Shown here piece by piece: positions 8,149 to 17,744 of a stretch of DNA of 64,000 nucleotides. The position numbers and the translations under genes were made by a program. The notes under the pieces were generated by a model. The model was given only the letters and a program-made list of their open reading frames with translations, did no database searches and was not told where the DNA came from. The stretch comes from an uncultured Campylobacter sp. Its GTDB lineage: Bacteria > Campylobacterota > Campylobacteria > Campylobacterales > Campylobacteraceae. The stretch covers positions 1-64,000 of the forward strand of contig NZ_CAJPQR010000004.1 in assembly GCF_905372745.1 (NCBI RefSeq), read 5' to 3'. Positions within the stretch are counted from its first letter, which is position 1, and every line of letters begins with the position of its first letter.

Positions 8149-10305
8149 ATGCAAGAAAACACGGTTTTTGGCGGCGAGTATTCTCGCAGAGATATTTTTT
8201 TAGTTATGACGCTGGTTTATATATTTGGCGTGATATGCAGGTATTATTGGGTCGTTTGGACGTTAGGCATGGATGAGTTTTGGCTTAACGGTGTGCCGCT
8301 GCTAACTACTAACGACGCGTTTGCCAACGCAGAGGGCGCGCGTGATATGTTAGCGGGTTTTCATCAAAAAGGCGACCTTAGTCCGTACGGCGCTTCCATC
8401 CCGACGCTAACGTTTTTAATAAGCAATATTTTATCCTCTAACGTAGATACTGTTGCATTTTATTCGAGTATATTTTTATCTCCTTTGCTAGCGGTGCCTG
8501 TCATCTTAATATCAAGAGAATACAAAATGCTAAGCGTAGGCGTCGTGGCGTCTTTGCTAGCCGTTTCGGCGCCGGGGTATTATATCAGGACTATGGGCGG
8601 ATATTTTGATAGCGATATGCTAAACATAACCCTGCCTGCGCTAACGGTTTGGTCTTTAATCAAACTCGTAAAAAGCCGCTCTAACAAAGATATATTTTTA
8701 CCGGCCGTTTTTACCGCGCTTTATTCTTGGTGGTACGTTAGCTCGTATTCGTTAAATTTAAGCCTTTTGGTTACGTTTTTATTATATACGCTAGTAGCAG
8801 ATAGGCGAAACGACGTAAACTATAAAGCTGCTATACTGATGGCGGTCGCTCTTATTAGATTTGATTATCGCAGTGAAGGCGAAATGATCTTTAATTACGT
8901 TTTAGCCCTAAAAGTCGTTTTTATAGCGGCGTTATATTTTTTTATGGCGAAAGCTTCCGCCTCTTTAGGCAAAAAGGCCGTTATCGGTGCGGGATTGTTC
9001 GTAGCGATTTTATTTGTGAGCTTTGGCGGATTTGAGCCGGTTTTATACGTGCTTGATGTTTATATAAATAAAAACGTAGGAGGAAATTTAGAGACGCTTT
9101 ATTTTTATAGCACCAGAAAGACCGTCATCGAGGTGGCTAACATATCTTTTAACACCTTTGCGATATATGCGACCGGAAACGTTATTACCTTTATAGTTTC
9201 TATGGCAGGGCTTGTTTTGCTGGTTATTAAATTTCGCTCCTTTATCCTAGCTCTTCCTATGGCGGCGCTCGGGCTTTTATCGTTTGTCGGAGGGGTTAGG
9301 TTTGCTATGTATATTACGCCCGTTACCGCGCTGGGTTTTGCTTATTTCATATATTTTACATTTGAGTATTTCGGTATCAGAAGATGGCTTAAAAACGCTA
9401 TGACCGTTTTGCTAGCTTGCTTAGCCTTGACGCCTAATGTCGATTTTATATATAGATTTCTCGTTCCGCCTACGCTTTTTAAGAGTTCTATCGCACCTTT
9501 AGTACAGCTAAAAGATAAGGTTAGTAGAGAGGATTATGCCGTATCTTGGTGGGATTTTGGATATTTGATTAGATATTATGCCGACGTCAAAGTCGTCTCA
9601 GACCCCGGTAGTAGACAGATAGGCGAATACGCTTTTTTATCGGCCTTTATGCTAAACGAAAATCAAACCGCCTCAGCTAACATGGCAAGACTAAGCGTAG
9701 AATACATCGAAAAAAGTCTAGATGAAAAGCCCGGTTCGTTATTGTTAAGAGCGGAAAAAGACTACGGCGAAAAAGATATAAATAAATTTTTAAAATCTCT
9801 AAACGACGAAAATTTTAAGCTTCCTAAAAAAACGAGAGACGTTTATTATTACTTCGTGCCCGAGATAATAGACATGCTGCCCGCTATCTTAAAATTTACC
9901 TCCATAAATATCGCTACGGGCGAGGAGCGGCTGGATAGAACGGTACACATCGGCTATCAGTTTACTATAGAAGCTGACGGCAAGCTAGACCTAGGCGGCG
10001 GCTGGACGTTGCCCGGCATAGACAGTCCGTATCTGCTACATAACGGCAAAGAGGTAAAAATAAACTCCCACCATCATATAGCTAGAGGTGCGGACGGCAG
10101 CCTCGTAAAAAACGATAAAAAGCTGGACGAAAGCGCGGATATCCATGTTTTATTTTTGGCCGATTACGAGAGGATTTTGATTTTAGATCAAAAAGCTTAC
10201 GATTCGGCCTTCGTGCAGATGTTTTTGCTGGATAATCACGATAAAAATCTATTTGAGCAGGTTTATCTGGGCAATAAAGCAAAAATTTATAAACTACTTA
10301 AATAA
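8149..10305 (+). CDS. pglB: Oligosaccharyltransferase PglB (STT3 family)
   Basis: 718 residues, close to the 713 of C. jejuni PglB. It moves a lipid-linked oligosaccharide onto Asn of D/E-x-N-x-S/T sites in the periplasm. The N-terminal 430 residues are multi-spanning. Acidic metal-site residues are visible in TTND56AFANAEGARD, and a loop-5 glutamate in KTVIEV. The sequon-binding motif reads W467-W-D-F-G rather than the canonical WWDYG, followed by YLIRYYADVK. An MxxI motif is seen in DMLPAILKF. The gene stands alone here, with no other pgl genes within the window, so it is either an extra oligosaccharyltransferase or a relocated one. Confidence 0.93.
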   Translation: MQENTVFGGEYSRRDIFLVMTLVYIFGVICRYYWVVWTLGMDEFWLNGVPLLTTNDAFANAEGARDMLAGFHQKGDLSPYGASIPTLTFLISNILSSNVDTVAFYSSIFLSPLLAVPVILISREYKMLSVGVVASLLAVSAPGYYIRTMGGYFDSDMLNITLPALTVWSLIKLVKSRSNKDIFLPAVFTALYSWWYVSSYSLNLSLLVTFLLYTLVADRRNDVNYKAAILMAVALIRFDYRSEGEMIFNYVLALKVVFIAALYFFMAKASASLGKKAVIGAGLFVAILFVSFGGFEPVLYVLDVYINKNVGGNLETLYFYSTRKTVIEVANISFNTFAIYATGNVITFIVSMAGLVLLVIKFRSFILALPMAALGLLSFVGGVRFAMYITPVTALGFAYFIYFTFEYFGIRRWLKNAMTVLLACLALTPNVDFIYRFLVPPTLFKSSIAPLVQLKDKVSREDYAVSWWDFGYLIRYYADVKVVSDPGSRQIGEYAFLSAFMLNENQTASANMARLSVEYIEKSLDEKPGSLLLRAEKDYGEKDINKFLKSLNDENFKLPKKTRDVYYYFVPEIIDMLPAILKFTSINIATGEERLDRTVHIGYQFTIEADGKLDLGGGWTLPGIDSPYLLHNGKEVKINSHHHIARGADGSLVKNDKKLDESADIHVLFLADYERILILDQKAYDSAFVQMFLLDNHDKNLFEQVYLGNKAKIYKLLK

Positions 10306-10579
10306 ACAAAGCCAGGTTTAGCCTAGTAGTCTCGGCGGCTAGCGAGGCTAAATTTAGCTCTTGCTAAGAATTCGGTAGCGATTATTTAAGCGGCCTGGTT
10401 TTATTGCTCGGCGTAAATTAATCCAGCCGACTTTTGCGCCGCATTATCGTAATATCGAATTTGCCTTAAATTTTGGCGCGTTTTTAAGATATTTGCTTAA
10501 ATTTGAGTAGTTTTGTGTTTTAGGGATAAATTCGGCGCAAACGGGCTTAGCCTGCCTATATCTGCGCCGAATTTGAGGA

Positions 10580-11125
10580 TTATTTTATTTTAGCTTCCAG
10601 CGAGATTTCTACGTCCGGATAGCTTTTGCCTCCGTGAAACGCCTTGGCTGCGGTTGCAAATTTAGCAAAAGTCTCGTCTAGTTTTAGATCGGCTAAAAGA
10701 TCGACGCCGATTTTAGCTTTTAGCGTGCCGCCCTCGACCGTATACTGCGTTTTGTAGGTTTTGCTATTTCCTTTTACGCTTACTTCGACTTCTATTTCGC
10801 CGGCCTTATCGTCGCCGCTAGCCGATACGATTTTAGCTGCGATTGCGTTGCCGTCGAAGATTATGCCGATACGTTTATCGCGGTCGGGAAGCTTTGTATT
10901 TATATTTTTTGGATCAATGTTAAATTCAAAGCTCTTTAAAAAATCCGCGAAATTAGCATTTTCCGCGCTTTTAAAGCCTAGTTCTTTAAACGTGCCTTCG
11001 ACGCCTGTTTTATTTGCCAACTTATAGCCGACAAATTTTACGTTAGGCTCGCCCTCTACGCTAAAAGCAAATGCCGAAGCCGCAAATAAAGAGGCGATTA
11101 ACGCGCCAGAAACGATTTTTCTCAT
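10580..11125 (-). CDS. YceI-family periplasmic protein
   Basis: 181 residues. A signal peptide (MRKIVSGALIASLFAASAFA) precedes a lipocalin-like barrel: VEGEPNVKFVGYKLANKTGV at the start and FHGGKSYPDVEISLEAKIK at the end, both typical of YceI proteins. Members bind isoprenoid-type ligands in some bacteria; the ligand here is unknown. Several paralogues are common in Campylobacter. It has a clear ribosome site (AAGGAG) and is monocistronic, facing pglB tail to tail. Confidence 0.85.
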   Translation of the reverse strand: MRKIVSGALIASLFAASAFAFSVEGEPNVKFVGYKLANKTGVEGTFKELGFKSAENANFADFLKSFEFNIDPKNINTKLPDRDKRIGIIFDGNAIAAKIVSASGDDKAGEIEVEVSVKGNSKTYKTQYTVEGGTLKAKIGVDLLADLKLDETFAKFATAAKAFHGGKSYPDVEISLEAKIK

Positions 11126-11278
11126 CCGTTCTCCTTAAGATTAAGATTAATAACTGATATCATTAAGTCAGCAATTATATAATCTAAAACTTCAAACGAA
11201 GCTTAAAGCTACTATTTTTGCCCGCTTTCGTTTCGGCGTGACTAGGCAATACAAATTTACCTAGGCTAGGCGCCTAGA

Positions 11279-11575
11279 ACGAGCGATTTATTGGAGTCGT
11301 TTTTTGAAAGATACGGTAAAAACGGCGAATTTTATGCTTTATAGCAAGCTTGAAGTGCGGCTTACGGCGCGCGGCGCGAAATTTAGCAAGAAAATTTAGT
11401 AAACCCGAGCTGTGAAGCAAGATGCGGCCCAGGCGCTGGAAAACGTCTGCCGCCCCCTTGATATAAACGCGCTAAAACATGGTGTCAAAGACGTAGAGGC
11501 GATGCTCGCGCTTTTTACAAAGAGGGTTTCGTAAACGAGACGATAAACTCGCAGATTACGTTATTTGCGTTTTAA
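11279..11575 (+). pseudogene. Probable decayed gene, family unknown
   Basis: Coding-like peptides appear in more than one frame with stops between them. 11279-11344 reads SDLLESFFERYGKNGEFYAL then TAG. From 11412 a frame reads KQDAAQALENVCRPLDINAL, and near 11510 a frame change continues as FYKEGFVNETINSQITLFAF up to TAA at 11573. No intact reading frame covers this 570-base gap between the YceI gene and the next gene. I cannot name the family. Confidence 0.35.
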
Positions 11576-11696
11576 ATTTTTAAAATTTAATGGCGAATTT
11601 AAGCTTCGCGTAAGCAGCGCAAATAGCCTACAAAGTGCAAGCTAAAAGGCGCGCAAACATCATACGGGCGTTTTTTGCGGATACGTCGTTTGCCGT

Positions 11697-12020
11697 TCAT
11701 TCCCAAATTCCCATTTTCTCTTTTTTAAATCTTGCTACCATATCCTCATTTCCACATCGTTCGCTAATGCAAACCCACTCTTTGATATTCTTGGTTAGCC
11801 ACTCGTTTTCTACTGCGTATCTACACATAAATAGACCCAAATTTGATAAATCGTTTTCATCGCCTTTTGCGTAAAAAGTGTTTTTATCAATCCTAATCAA
11901 ATTACACCGCTGGGCAAGCTTGTCTAAATATTCGTATATTACGTCTAGCTTATACTTTTTCTCTCGTAAAACCTTATCTTCGTCTATCACTATTTTCGTG
12001 CCTAGTAACGGGTAAGCCAT
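11697..12020 (-). CDS. Hypothetical small cytosolic protein
   Basis: 107 residues starting MAYPLLGTKIVIDEDKV. The start at 12020 is chosen because AAAAAGGA sits just upstream, whereas longer in-frame starts have none. The protein is charged, has no signal peptide or membrane segment, and has four cysteines, two of them near the C-terminus (EWVCISERCGNED). I do not recognise the family. It lies upstream of, and on the same strand as, the decayed region, and 113 bases separate it from mdaB. Confidence 0.6.
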   Translation of the reverse strand: MAYPLLGTKIVIDEDKVLREKKYKLDVIYEYLDKLAQRCNLIRIDKNTFYAKGDENDLSNLGLFMCRYAVENEWLTKNIKEWVCISERCGNEDMVARFKKEKMGIWE

Positions 12021-12133
12021 ATTTTTCCTTTTTATTTCGATTAAATTTGCCGTTTGTCCCAAGCCGAATTTAAAAGCAAAGGTGGTTAAATTTAGCTTCG
12101 CAAACGAGCAGGCCGGGCGCTAGCCTGCCGCAA

Positions 12134-12712
12134 TCAGCCAAAAACCTTTTTTAAATGCGCTTCGTAATCCCTCGTAAAACGCTTGATGTCGGGATTTTTA
12201 ATGACGTCGTTGCACATAAAAGTAGGCAGCCTTTTCGTGCCTAAAAACTCGTTGGCTTTATGGAAATGCAAATAAACGCCGTCCACGCCTACGCCCTCGA
12301 AAAAATCCCCCGGCTTGTCAAACGCCTGAAGCGGCGCATTCCACGTGACGCTTAGCATATGTGATTTGCCCTTTATCAGGCCGCCGGTGCCGTATCCGTC
12401 GTTTGGACTCGCGCTGTGCCGTCCGTCGTTTGCCACTATCTTGCCCATGCCGCTCATAAACACCTCGTCGATATATTTTTTAACGACCCAAGGCTCGCCC
12501 ATCCACCACGCGGGCATCTGCCAGATCACGGCATCCATCCATAGAAATTTCTCTACCTCGCCCTCTAGGTCGTAGCCCTCATGTATCGTAGTTTCGCGCG
12601 TTTCGTGCCCTAGGGCTTCCAGCGTATTTTTGGCTAGCTCGTGCAAGGTTTTGCTTAGCTTGCCGCCATTGCCGTTAAACGGCGCTCCGCCGTTGATAAG
12701 TAGTATTTTCAT
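12134..12712 (-). CDS. mdaB: MdaB-type NAD(P)H quinone reductase
   Basis: 192 residues with the flavodoxin-like fold. The N-terminus MKILLINGGAPF is followed by the flavin-binding signature region (AVIWQMPAWWMGEPWVVKKY) and a C-terminal segment with TFMCNDVIKNPD, all typical of MdaB. The enzyme reduces quinones by two electrons and protects against oxidative stress in Helicobacter and Campylobacter. Length matches the family. Ribosome site AAAGGA. Confidence 0.88.
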   Translation of the reverse strand: MKILLINGGAPFNGNGGKLSKTLHELAKNTLEALGHETRETTIHEGYDLEGEVEKFLWMDAVIWQMPAWWMGEPWVVKKYIDEVFMSGMGKIVANDGRHSASPNDGYGTGGLIKGKSHMLSVTWNAPLQAFDKPGDFFEGVGVDGVYLHFHKANEFLGTKRLPTFMCNDVIKNPDIKRFTRDYEAHLKKVFG

Positions 12713-13060
12713 CTTTTATCCTTTTGATTAAATTTATTCGTTAGCGGCTTACCGCATCTAAATTTAAATTCTGCCTTGCGCCTTATATGCGAACGCAAGC
12801 GTAAATTTTACAAAGCGCTTATTGCTAAATTTTACTTTCGCGCCGCAGTTTAGCGTCCTAAAATTTCAAATTTATCGCCGTGCACCGCGATCGCTTCAGC
12901 GTTATTTATCGGCGTCAAATTTAGCTTGCTGCCGTAAATTTTTAAAATTTCGCCGCTATGTGCTTTTGTCAAATTTACACGCAGCAAAAATCAACAAATA
13001 CCTAAAATGCTACAAATTTTCATTTCCCACGCGATAAGCCCCACTCTTGCTAGCTTAAAT
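12713..13060. other. Intergenic region without recognisable gene
   Basis: About 350 bases between mdaB and the cupin gene. It contains many TAAATTT and CAAATTT words but no coding stretch, RNA gene or terminator that I can support. Confidence 0.5.
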
Positions 13061-13492
13061 TTACCCCAGCGCCACGTAATCAGCGGGCAACGGCGTGATA
13101 ACGCTGATAAAGATAAAATCCTCCTTGCCGGTGTTTTTCATGCCGTGGCACTCGCCCTTAGCCGAGATCACCACATCGCCCTTTTTGACCGAGACTTGCC
13201 TGTATTTAGCGGGTCGCTCACTCTTAAAATTTACCTGCTCGCCGTTATCCAAAAGTCCGCCCGCCGTCTTTTCGGCCTCGCTCGTACCCTCTTTGCTAAG
13301 ATAAAACACGCCCTCGCCTTGCAAGCACACCCACACGTCGTCGCTTTTAGTGTGTGCGTGCACCGCGACTTCTTGGCCGGCTCGCACGACCCAGACTGCG
13401 CAGCTAGTGGCGTCCGTCTCGCAAAATATCGTTTTTCTCGCCTTTTCTCCGCTCTTTGCGACCTCGCTTACGTGATAAATTCGCTTTTTCAT
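13061..13492 (-). CDS. Cupin-domain protein
   Basis: 143 residues starting MKKRIYHVSEVAKSGEK. I place the start at 13492 because AAAAAGGAG is just upstream; longer in-frame starts lack one. The single beta-barrel cupin core shows VAVHAHTKSDDVWVCLQGEG (metal-binding His residues of motif 1) and later KKGDVVISAKGECHGMKN (motif 2). Substrate is unknown. It diverges from argH. Confidence 0.75.
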   Translation of the reverse strand: MKKRIYHVSEVAKSGEKARKTIFCETDATSCAVWVVRAGQEVAVHAHTKSDDVWVCLQGEGVFYLSKEGTSEAEKTAGGLLDNGEQVNFKSERPAKYRQVSVKKGDVVISAKGECHGMKNTGKEDFIFISVITPLPADYVALG

Positions 13493-13600
13493 TTTTGCTC
13501 CTTTTTCGTTCATTTTAGCCGCGCAGAGTGAATACGGCGTGAAATTTAAGTGGATTTGAGCTAAAATCAAAGCCAAAATTTAGCGCAAAAAGGAAAAACG

Positions 13601-14998
13601 ATGCAAGAAAATCCAAAAAAAATGTGGTCGGGTAGGTTTAGCGGTGAGAGTAGCGAGCTTTTGGAGGAGTTTAACGCCTCGATCGGCTTTGATAGGGCGC
13701 TTTGGCAGGAGGACATCGCGGGCAGCAAGGCGCACGCAAGAATGCTCGGCGCCTGCGGGATTTTAAAGCCTGAGGAGAGCGAAAAGATCGTCGCGGGGCT
13801 TGACGCCGTGTTTGAGGAGATAAAAAGCGGTAAATTTGAGTTTAAAACCGCCGACGAGGACATTCATATGGCGGTCGAAAAGCGCCTAAGCGAGCTCATC
13901 GGAAGCGATCTTGGCGGCAGGCTACACACCGCGCGCAGCAGAAACGATCAGGTCGCGCTTGATTTTCGCCTCTACGTGCTTAAAAGCGGTGTCGAGATCT
14001 CCGAAAAAATCCGCGAGCTAGTCGCTGCGCTACGAGATATCGCTAGCAAGCACGCGGACACGCTGATGCCAGGCTACACGCACCTTCAGCACGCCCAGCC
14101 CGTGAGCCTTGCCTATCATCTGCTAGCTTACGCGTTTATGTTTCGCCGCGACTACGAGCGCTTTACTAGCTCGCGCGAGCGAAATAACCTCTCTCCGCTG
14201 GGCTCCGCCGCGCTTGCCGGCACGCCGCATCCGATAAATCGCGAGCTAGTCGCGCGAGAGCTTGGGTTTGCGGGAGTAACGCCAAATGCGATGGATAGCG
14301 TCAGCGACCGCGACTTCGCGCTGGAGATTTTGTTTAACGTAAGCGTGCTGATGACGCATGCGTCACGCCTGTGCGAGGAGCTCATCTTGTGGAGCTCGCA
14401 GGAGTTTGGATTCATCACGATCAGCGACGCGTACAGCACGGGCAGCTCGATCATGCCGCAGAAGAAAAACCCCGACGTCGCCGAACTCATCCGCGGCAAA
14501 ACGGGGCGCGTAAACGGCAATCTCGTCGCGCTGCTAACGGTAATGAAGGGCTTGCCGCTAGCATACAACAAGGATATGCAAGAGGACAAGGAGGGCGTTT
14601 TTGACAGCGTTTCCACCGCTCTTGCGAGCCTTGGAATTTTAAAACAGATGCTAAAAACGGCTAAATTTAACGAGCAAAATATGCTCGCGATGACGAAGCG
14701 CGGGCATCTCACGGCAACCGATCTGGCTGATTATCTAGTGCGGGAGAAAAGCGTGCCGTTTCGCAAGGCGCACTTCATCACGGGCAAGGCCGTGGCGTAT
14801 GCGGAAAATTTGGGACTGGATTTGAGCGAGCTAAACGCGCAGCAGCTTGCTAGCGTGGATGAAAGCTTGGACACGGGCGCGGTTAAATTTCTTGATCTAA
14901 ACGCTTCTAAGGAGGCGCGCAAGTCGCAAGGAGGCACGGCAAATGAGAGCGTAGCAGCGCAGATTGAAATTTTAGACGAGTGGCTGAAAGATAAATAA
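13601..14998 (+). CDS. argH: Argininosuccinate lyase
   Basis: 465 residues. Splits argininosuccinate to arginine and fumarate, the last step of arginine synthesis. Family landmarks are WSGRFSGESSELLEEFNASI at the start, TARSRNDQVALDFRLY, GYTHLQHAQPVS, and the fumarase/aspartase signature GSSIMPQKKNPD at about residues 281-292. Full length, good ribosome site (AAAAAGGAAA). No other arg genes are close by. Confidence 0.96.
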   Translation: MQENPKKMWSGRFSGESSELLEEFNASIGFDRALWQEDIAGSKAHARMLGACGILKPEESEKIVAGLDAVFEEIKSGKFEFKTADEDIHMAVEKRLSELIGSDLGGRLHTARSRNDQVALDFRLYVLKSGVEISEKIRELVAALRDIASKHADTLMPGYTHLQHAQPVSLAYHLLAYAFMFRRDYERFTSSRERNNLSPLGSAALAGTPHPINRELVARELGFAGVTPNAMDSVSDRDFALEILFNVSVLMTHASRLCEELILWSSQEFGFITISDAYSTGSSIMPQKKNPDVAELIRGKTGRVNGNLVALLTVMKGLPLAYNKDMQEDKEGVFDSVSTALASLGILKQMLKTAKFNEQNMLAMTKRGHLTATDLADYLVREKSVPFRKAHFITGKAVAYAENLGLDLSELNAQQLASVDESLDTGAVKFLDLNASKEARKSQGGTANESVAAQIEILDEWLKDK

Positions 14999-15034
14999 AT
15001 TTTAAAATTTATCGCCAAAAGGCGAAAATTTAAT

Positions 15035-15040
15035 TATAAT
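15035..15040 (+). promoter_or_regulatory. Likely -10 box for the chemoreceptor gene
   Basis: TATAAT about 30 bases before the start codon at 15066, with GGAGG at 15056-15060 as ribosome site. Confidence 0.5.
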
Positions 15041-15065
15041 TATAGAAAAATTTAAGGAGGAAAGG

Positions 15066-16151
15066 ATGTTTGGAAGCGGCTATAAAAAAGAGCTAGAGAG
15101 CAAAAATGCGGCTCTATCGCAGGAAAACGAAAGTCTAAAAGCGCAGATAAAGCAACTGCAAAGCGAGCTGGAAGCCGCAAAATCAAGTGCGACGAGCGAG
15201 CATAACGAGCCAAAAACCAACGAAAATGCTACGAAACTTCTGCTGACTAGCTACGCCGACGGTATAAATTTCTTGCAAGGTACGATGGAAGAAAACCTAA
15301 AAATGCTCGAAAATATAAACGAGCTAAATAATCTAACGTTTACTAAGACCGGTGAACTGCGCGAACAGACGAGCTTTATCGTTAGTTCGATGGAAAACGT
15401 CCAACAAATGAGCGGCGACCTGCAAAACGATGCCTCGTCGCTAAATAACAGCGTGATGTCGATCGTGGAGATTATAAATTTGATCAAGGATATCTCCGAT
15501 CAGACGAATTTGCTAGCCCTAAACGCAGCTATCGAAGCCGCGCGCGCGGGCGAACACGGACGCGGATTTGCCGTGGTGGCCGATGAGGTGCGAAAGCTCG
15601 CCGAACGCACGCAAAAAGCCACTCTCGAAGTCGAGGTGAATATAAACGGACTTAAACAAAGCTCAAATACGATGATAGGAATGAGCGAGAATTTTTCTCA
15701 AATTTCGGGCGACGTGATGCGCGTTTTGAGCGATTTTCAAGGCACTATCGCAAGCGTAAACGAAAATACGCAAAATATCTTAAATCAAACATTAAATTTA
15801 ACTAACGAAGTTAACGTCAGTAACGGCAAGATCGATCATATAAATATGAAACTAAACGGTTATAGAGCCGCGCTTCACGGTGAATTTGAAAGCATACCTG
15901 AAAATGGGCGTTGTAGATTCGGTAAGTGGTTTAATGAAAAAGTCAAAAATATCGTAAAAGATGCAAAAACGGTACAAGATATCTCACGCGATCACGAAAA
16001 CGTACATAGCGGACTCGAAAAGGCGATCAAAATTTTCGCAGATGGCAGCAAGGATAACGCCGCCGGAGTGGAAATCCTAAAAGACGTGGAAAACTCGAGC
16101 AAAGTTGGCTTTGAAACGCTTTTAGAAGCGGTTAGAGCGGCTAGGAAATAA
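15066..16151 (+). CDS. Cytosolic chemoreceptor with zinc-binding CZB domain (TlpD-like)
   Basis: 361 residues with no signal peptide or membrane span. Residues 1-45 form a coiled coil. The signalling hairpin tip is present (DQTNLLALNAAIEAARAGE, then GRGFAVVADEVRKLAERTQ). The C-terminal CZB domain has H271, C283 in CRFGKWF, H310 and H314, the 3-His/1-Cys zinc site. TlpD of Helicobacter has the same overall type and senses oxidants such as hypochlorite; that sensory role is inferred here. Monocistronic, followed by a terminator at 16160. Confidence 0.9.
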   Translation: MFGSGYKKELESKNAALSQENESLKAQIKQLQSELEAAKSSATSEHNEPKTNENATKLLLTSYADGINFLQGTMEENLKMLENINELNNLTFTKTGELREQTSFIVSSMENVQQMSGDLQNDASSLNNSVMSIVEIINLIKDISDQTNLLALNAAIEAARAGEHGRGFAVVADEVRKLAERTQKATLEVEVNINGLKQSSNTMIGMSENFSQISGDVMRVLSDFQGTIASVNENTQNILNQTLNLTNEVNVSNGKIDHINMKLNGYRAALHGEFESIPENGRCRFGKWFNEKVKNIVKDAKTVQDISRDHENVHSGLEKAIKIFADGSKDNAAGVEILKDVENSSKVGFETLLEAVRAARK

Positions 16152-16159
16152 TATTATTT

Positions 16160-16193
16160 GACCGCTCGACTTAGCAGAAGCGGCGGTCTTTTT
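16160..16193 (+). terminator. Rho-independent terminator after the chemoreceptor gene
   Basis: GACCGC at 16160-16165 pairs with GCGGTC at 16183-16188, followed by TTTTT. Confidence 0.7.
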
Positions 16194-16274
16194 GGATATT
16201 TAGCGAGCTTGTCGTGCTTGCGGCCGGCTCGCTAAGTAAAATTTACGCTCGAGTTTTGAGCGTAAATTTGAAAT

Positions 16275-16628
16275 TTAAAACGTACTTTGCGGATCGGTTG
16301 CGGTGTCTACCCAGCCAAGCTTTGCTCCAGCTAGTAGGTGAAAGTGTAGATGCATAACCTCTTGACCGCCGTTTTCGCCGCAGTTTGTGACTAGGCGATA
16401 TCCGCTCTTATCTACGCCCATTAGCACCGCGACCTCTTGGATAAATTTCGTCATCTCGCCCATCAGCGCCCCGTCCATCTCCTGGAAATTTTCAAAGTGT
16501 TTTTTCGGGATGATCAAAATATGAATCGGAGCCTTTGGATTTATGTCGTTAAAAGCTAGAAATTTGTCGTTTTCCAGCACTTTGTTGCAAGGTATTTCGC
16601 CCGCTACGATTTTTTCAAATATCGTCAT
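16275..16628 (-). CDS. HIT-family nucleotide hydrolase (HinT type)
   Basis: 117 residues. The histidine triad is H93-L-H95-F-H97-L-L, and IHILIIPKKHFENFQE is the usual second landmark. Family members hydrolyse AMP-lysine type phosphoramidates. C. jejuni has a HIT gene beside pheS in the same divergent order. Ribosome site AGGAG; a -10 box is at 16657-16662 on the minus strand. Confidence 0.92.
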   Translation of the reverse strand: MTIFEKIVAGEIPCNKVLENDKFLAFNDINPKAPIHILIIPKKHFENFQEMDGALMGEMTKFIQEVAVLMGVDKSGYRLVTNCGENGGQEVMHLHFHLLAGAKLGWVDTATDPQSTF

Positions 16629-16656
16629 GATTTTCTCCTGGTTAAAATTTGGCTTA

Positions 16657-16662
16657 ATTATA
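16657..16662 (-). promoter_or_regulatory. Likely -10 box for the HIT gene
   Basis: TATAAT on the minus strand about 30 bases before the start codon. Confidence 0.45.
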
Positions 16663-16751
16663 ACAAGTAAAAGCTAAAATTTCCCGCCTTTTAGGCAGAT
16701 TTTATCAAATTTTGACTACAATCTATCCTAAAATTCAGTAAAGGTAAAAAC

Positions 16752-17744
16752 TTGCAAGAGTATAGAGAAAGTATCGCAAAATGCGGAAATTTGGCGGATT
16801 TAGACAAGATTCGCGTCGCGCTACTGGGCAAAAAAGGCGCGATCACGTCGGAGTTTGCTAAGCTTAAGGACATGGACGAAGCGGCCAAGAAGGAATTTGC
16901 GGCAAATTTAAACAAGCTAAGAGACGAATTTGAATCGCTTTTAGCGGCTAAAAAAACCGAGCTTGAAAGCGGCGAGATAAAAGCCAAGATGAAGGCTGAG
17001 GCTATCGACATCACGCTGTTTAACGAGCCAAGCGGCGCAGGCGCGCTGCATCCCGTGATGGCTACGATGGATAAGATCATTGAGTACTTTATGATGCAAA
17101 ATTTCTCGCTCGAGACTGGGCCGCTCATAGAGGATGATTTCCACAACTTCGAGGCGCTAAATTTGCCTAAATATCACCCTGCACGCGATATGCAAGATAC
17201 GTTTTATTTTAAGGATTTTAGACTCCTTCGCACGCACACTAGCCCAGTACAGGTGCGCACGATGATGAGCAAAAAGCCTCCGATTCGCATGATAGCGCCT
17301 GGAACGGTGTTTCGCCGCGATATGGATCTAACGCACACGCCGATGTTTCATCAGGTAGAAGGCCTCGTGGTCGAGGAGGGCGGCGCGGTGAGCTTTGCGA
17401 ATTTAAAATCAATGCTTGAAAATTTCTTAAAATACATGTTCGGCGACGTTAAAGTGCGCTTTCGCCCTAGCTTTTTCCCGTTTACGGAGCCTAGCGCGGA
17501 GGTCGATATCAGCTGTATTTTCTGCCACGGCGACGGATGCCGCGTATGCAAGCAAACGGGCTGGCTCGAGGTACTAGGATGCGGCGTGGTCGATCCAAAC
17601 GTCTTTAAAGCAGTCGGCTACAAAAACGTAAGTGGATACGCATTTGGACTGGGAGTCGAGAGATTTGCGATGCTGCTTCATCAAATTCCTGATTTGCGCT
17701 CGCTTTTCGAGGGAGATTTAAGATTATTGGAGCAGTTTAAATGA
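16752..17744 (+). CDS. pheS: Phenylalanine-tRNA ligase alpha subunit
   Basis: 330 residues from a TTG start (AAGG at 16741 is the ribosome site). Class II synthetase motifs are visible: RMIAPGTVFRRDMDLTHTPM with the motif 2 arginine, and GYAFGLGVERFAML as motif 3. The N-terminal about 85 residues form the tRNA-contacting coiled coil. With pheT it makes the (alpha-beta)2 enzyme. It overlaps pheT by 4 bases, so the two are translated together. Confidence 0.96.
   Translation: MQEYRESIAKCGNLADLDKIRVALLGKKGAITSEFAKLKDMDEAAKKEFAANLNKLRDEFESLLAAKKTELESGEIKAKMKAEAIDITLFNEPSGAGALHPVMATMDKIIEYFMMQNFSLETGPLIEDDFHNFEALNLPKYHPARDMQDTFYFKDFRLLRTHTSPVQVRTMMSKKPPIRMIAPGTVFRRDMDLTHTPMFHQVEGLVVEEGGAVSFANLKSMLENFLKYMFGDVKVRFRPSFFPFTEPSAEVDISCIFCHGDGCRVCKQTGWLEVLGCGVVDPNVFKAVGYKNVSGYAFGLGVERFAMLLHQIPDLRSLFEGDLRLLEQFK

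Noticed and set aside
13007..13531. Open frame of about 174 codons opposite the cupin gene
   Set aside because: Antisense shadow of a clear cupin with its own ribosome site.
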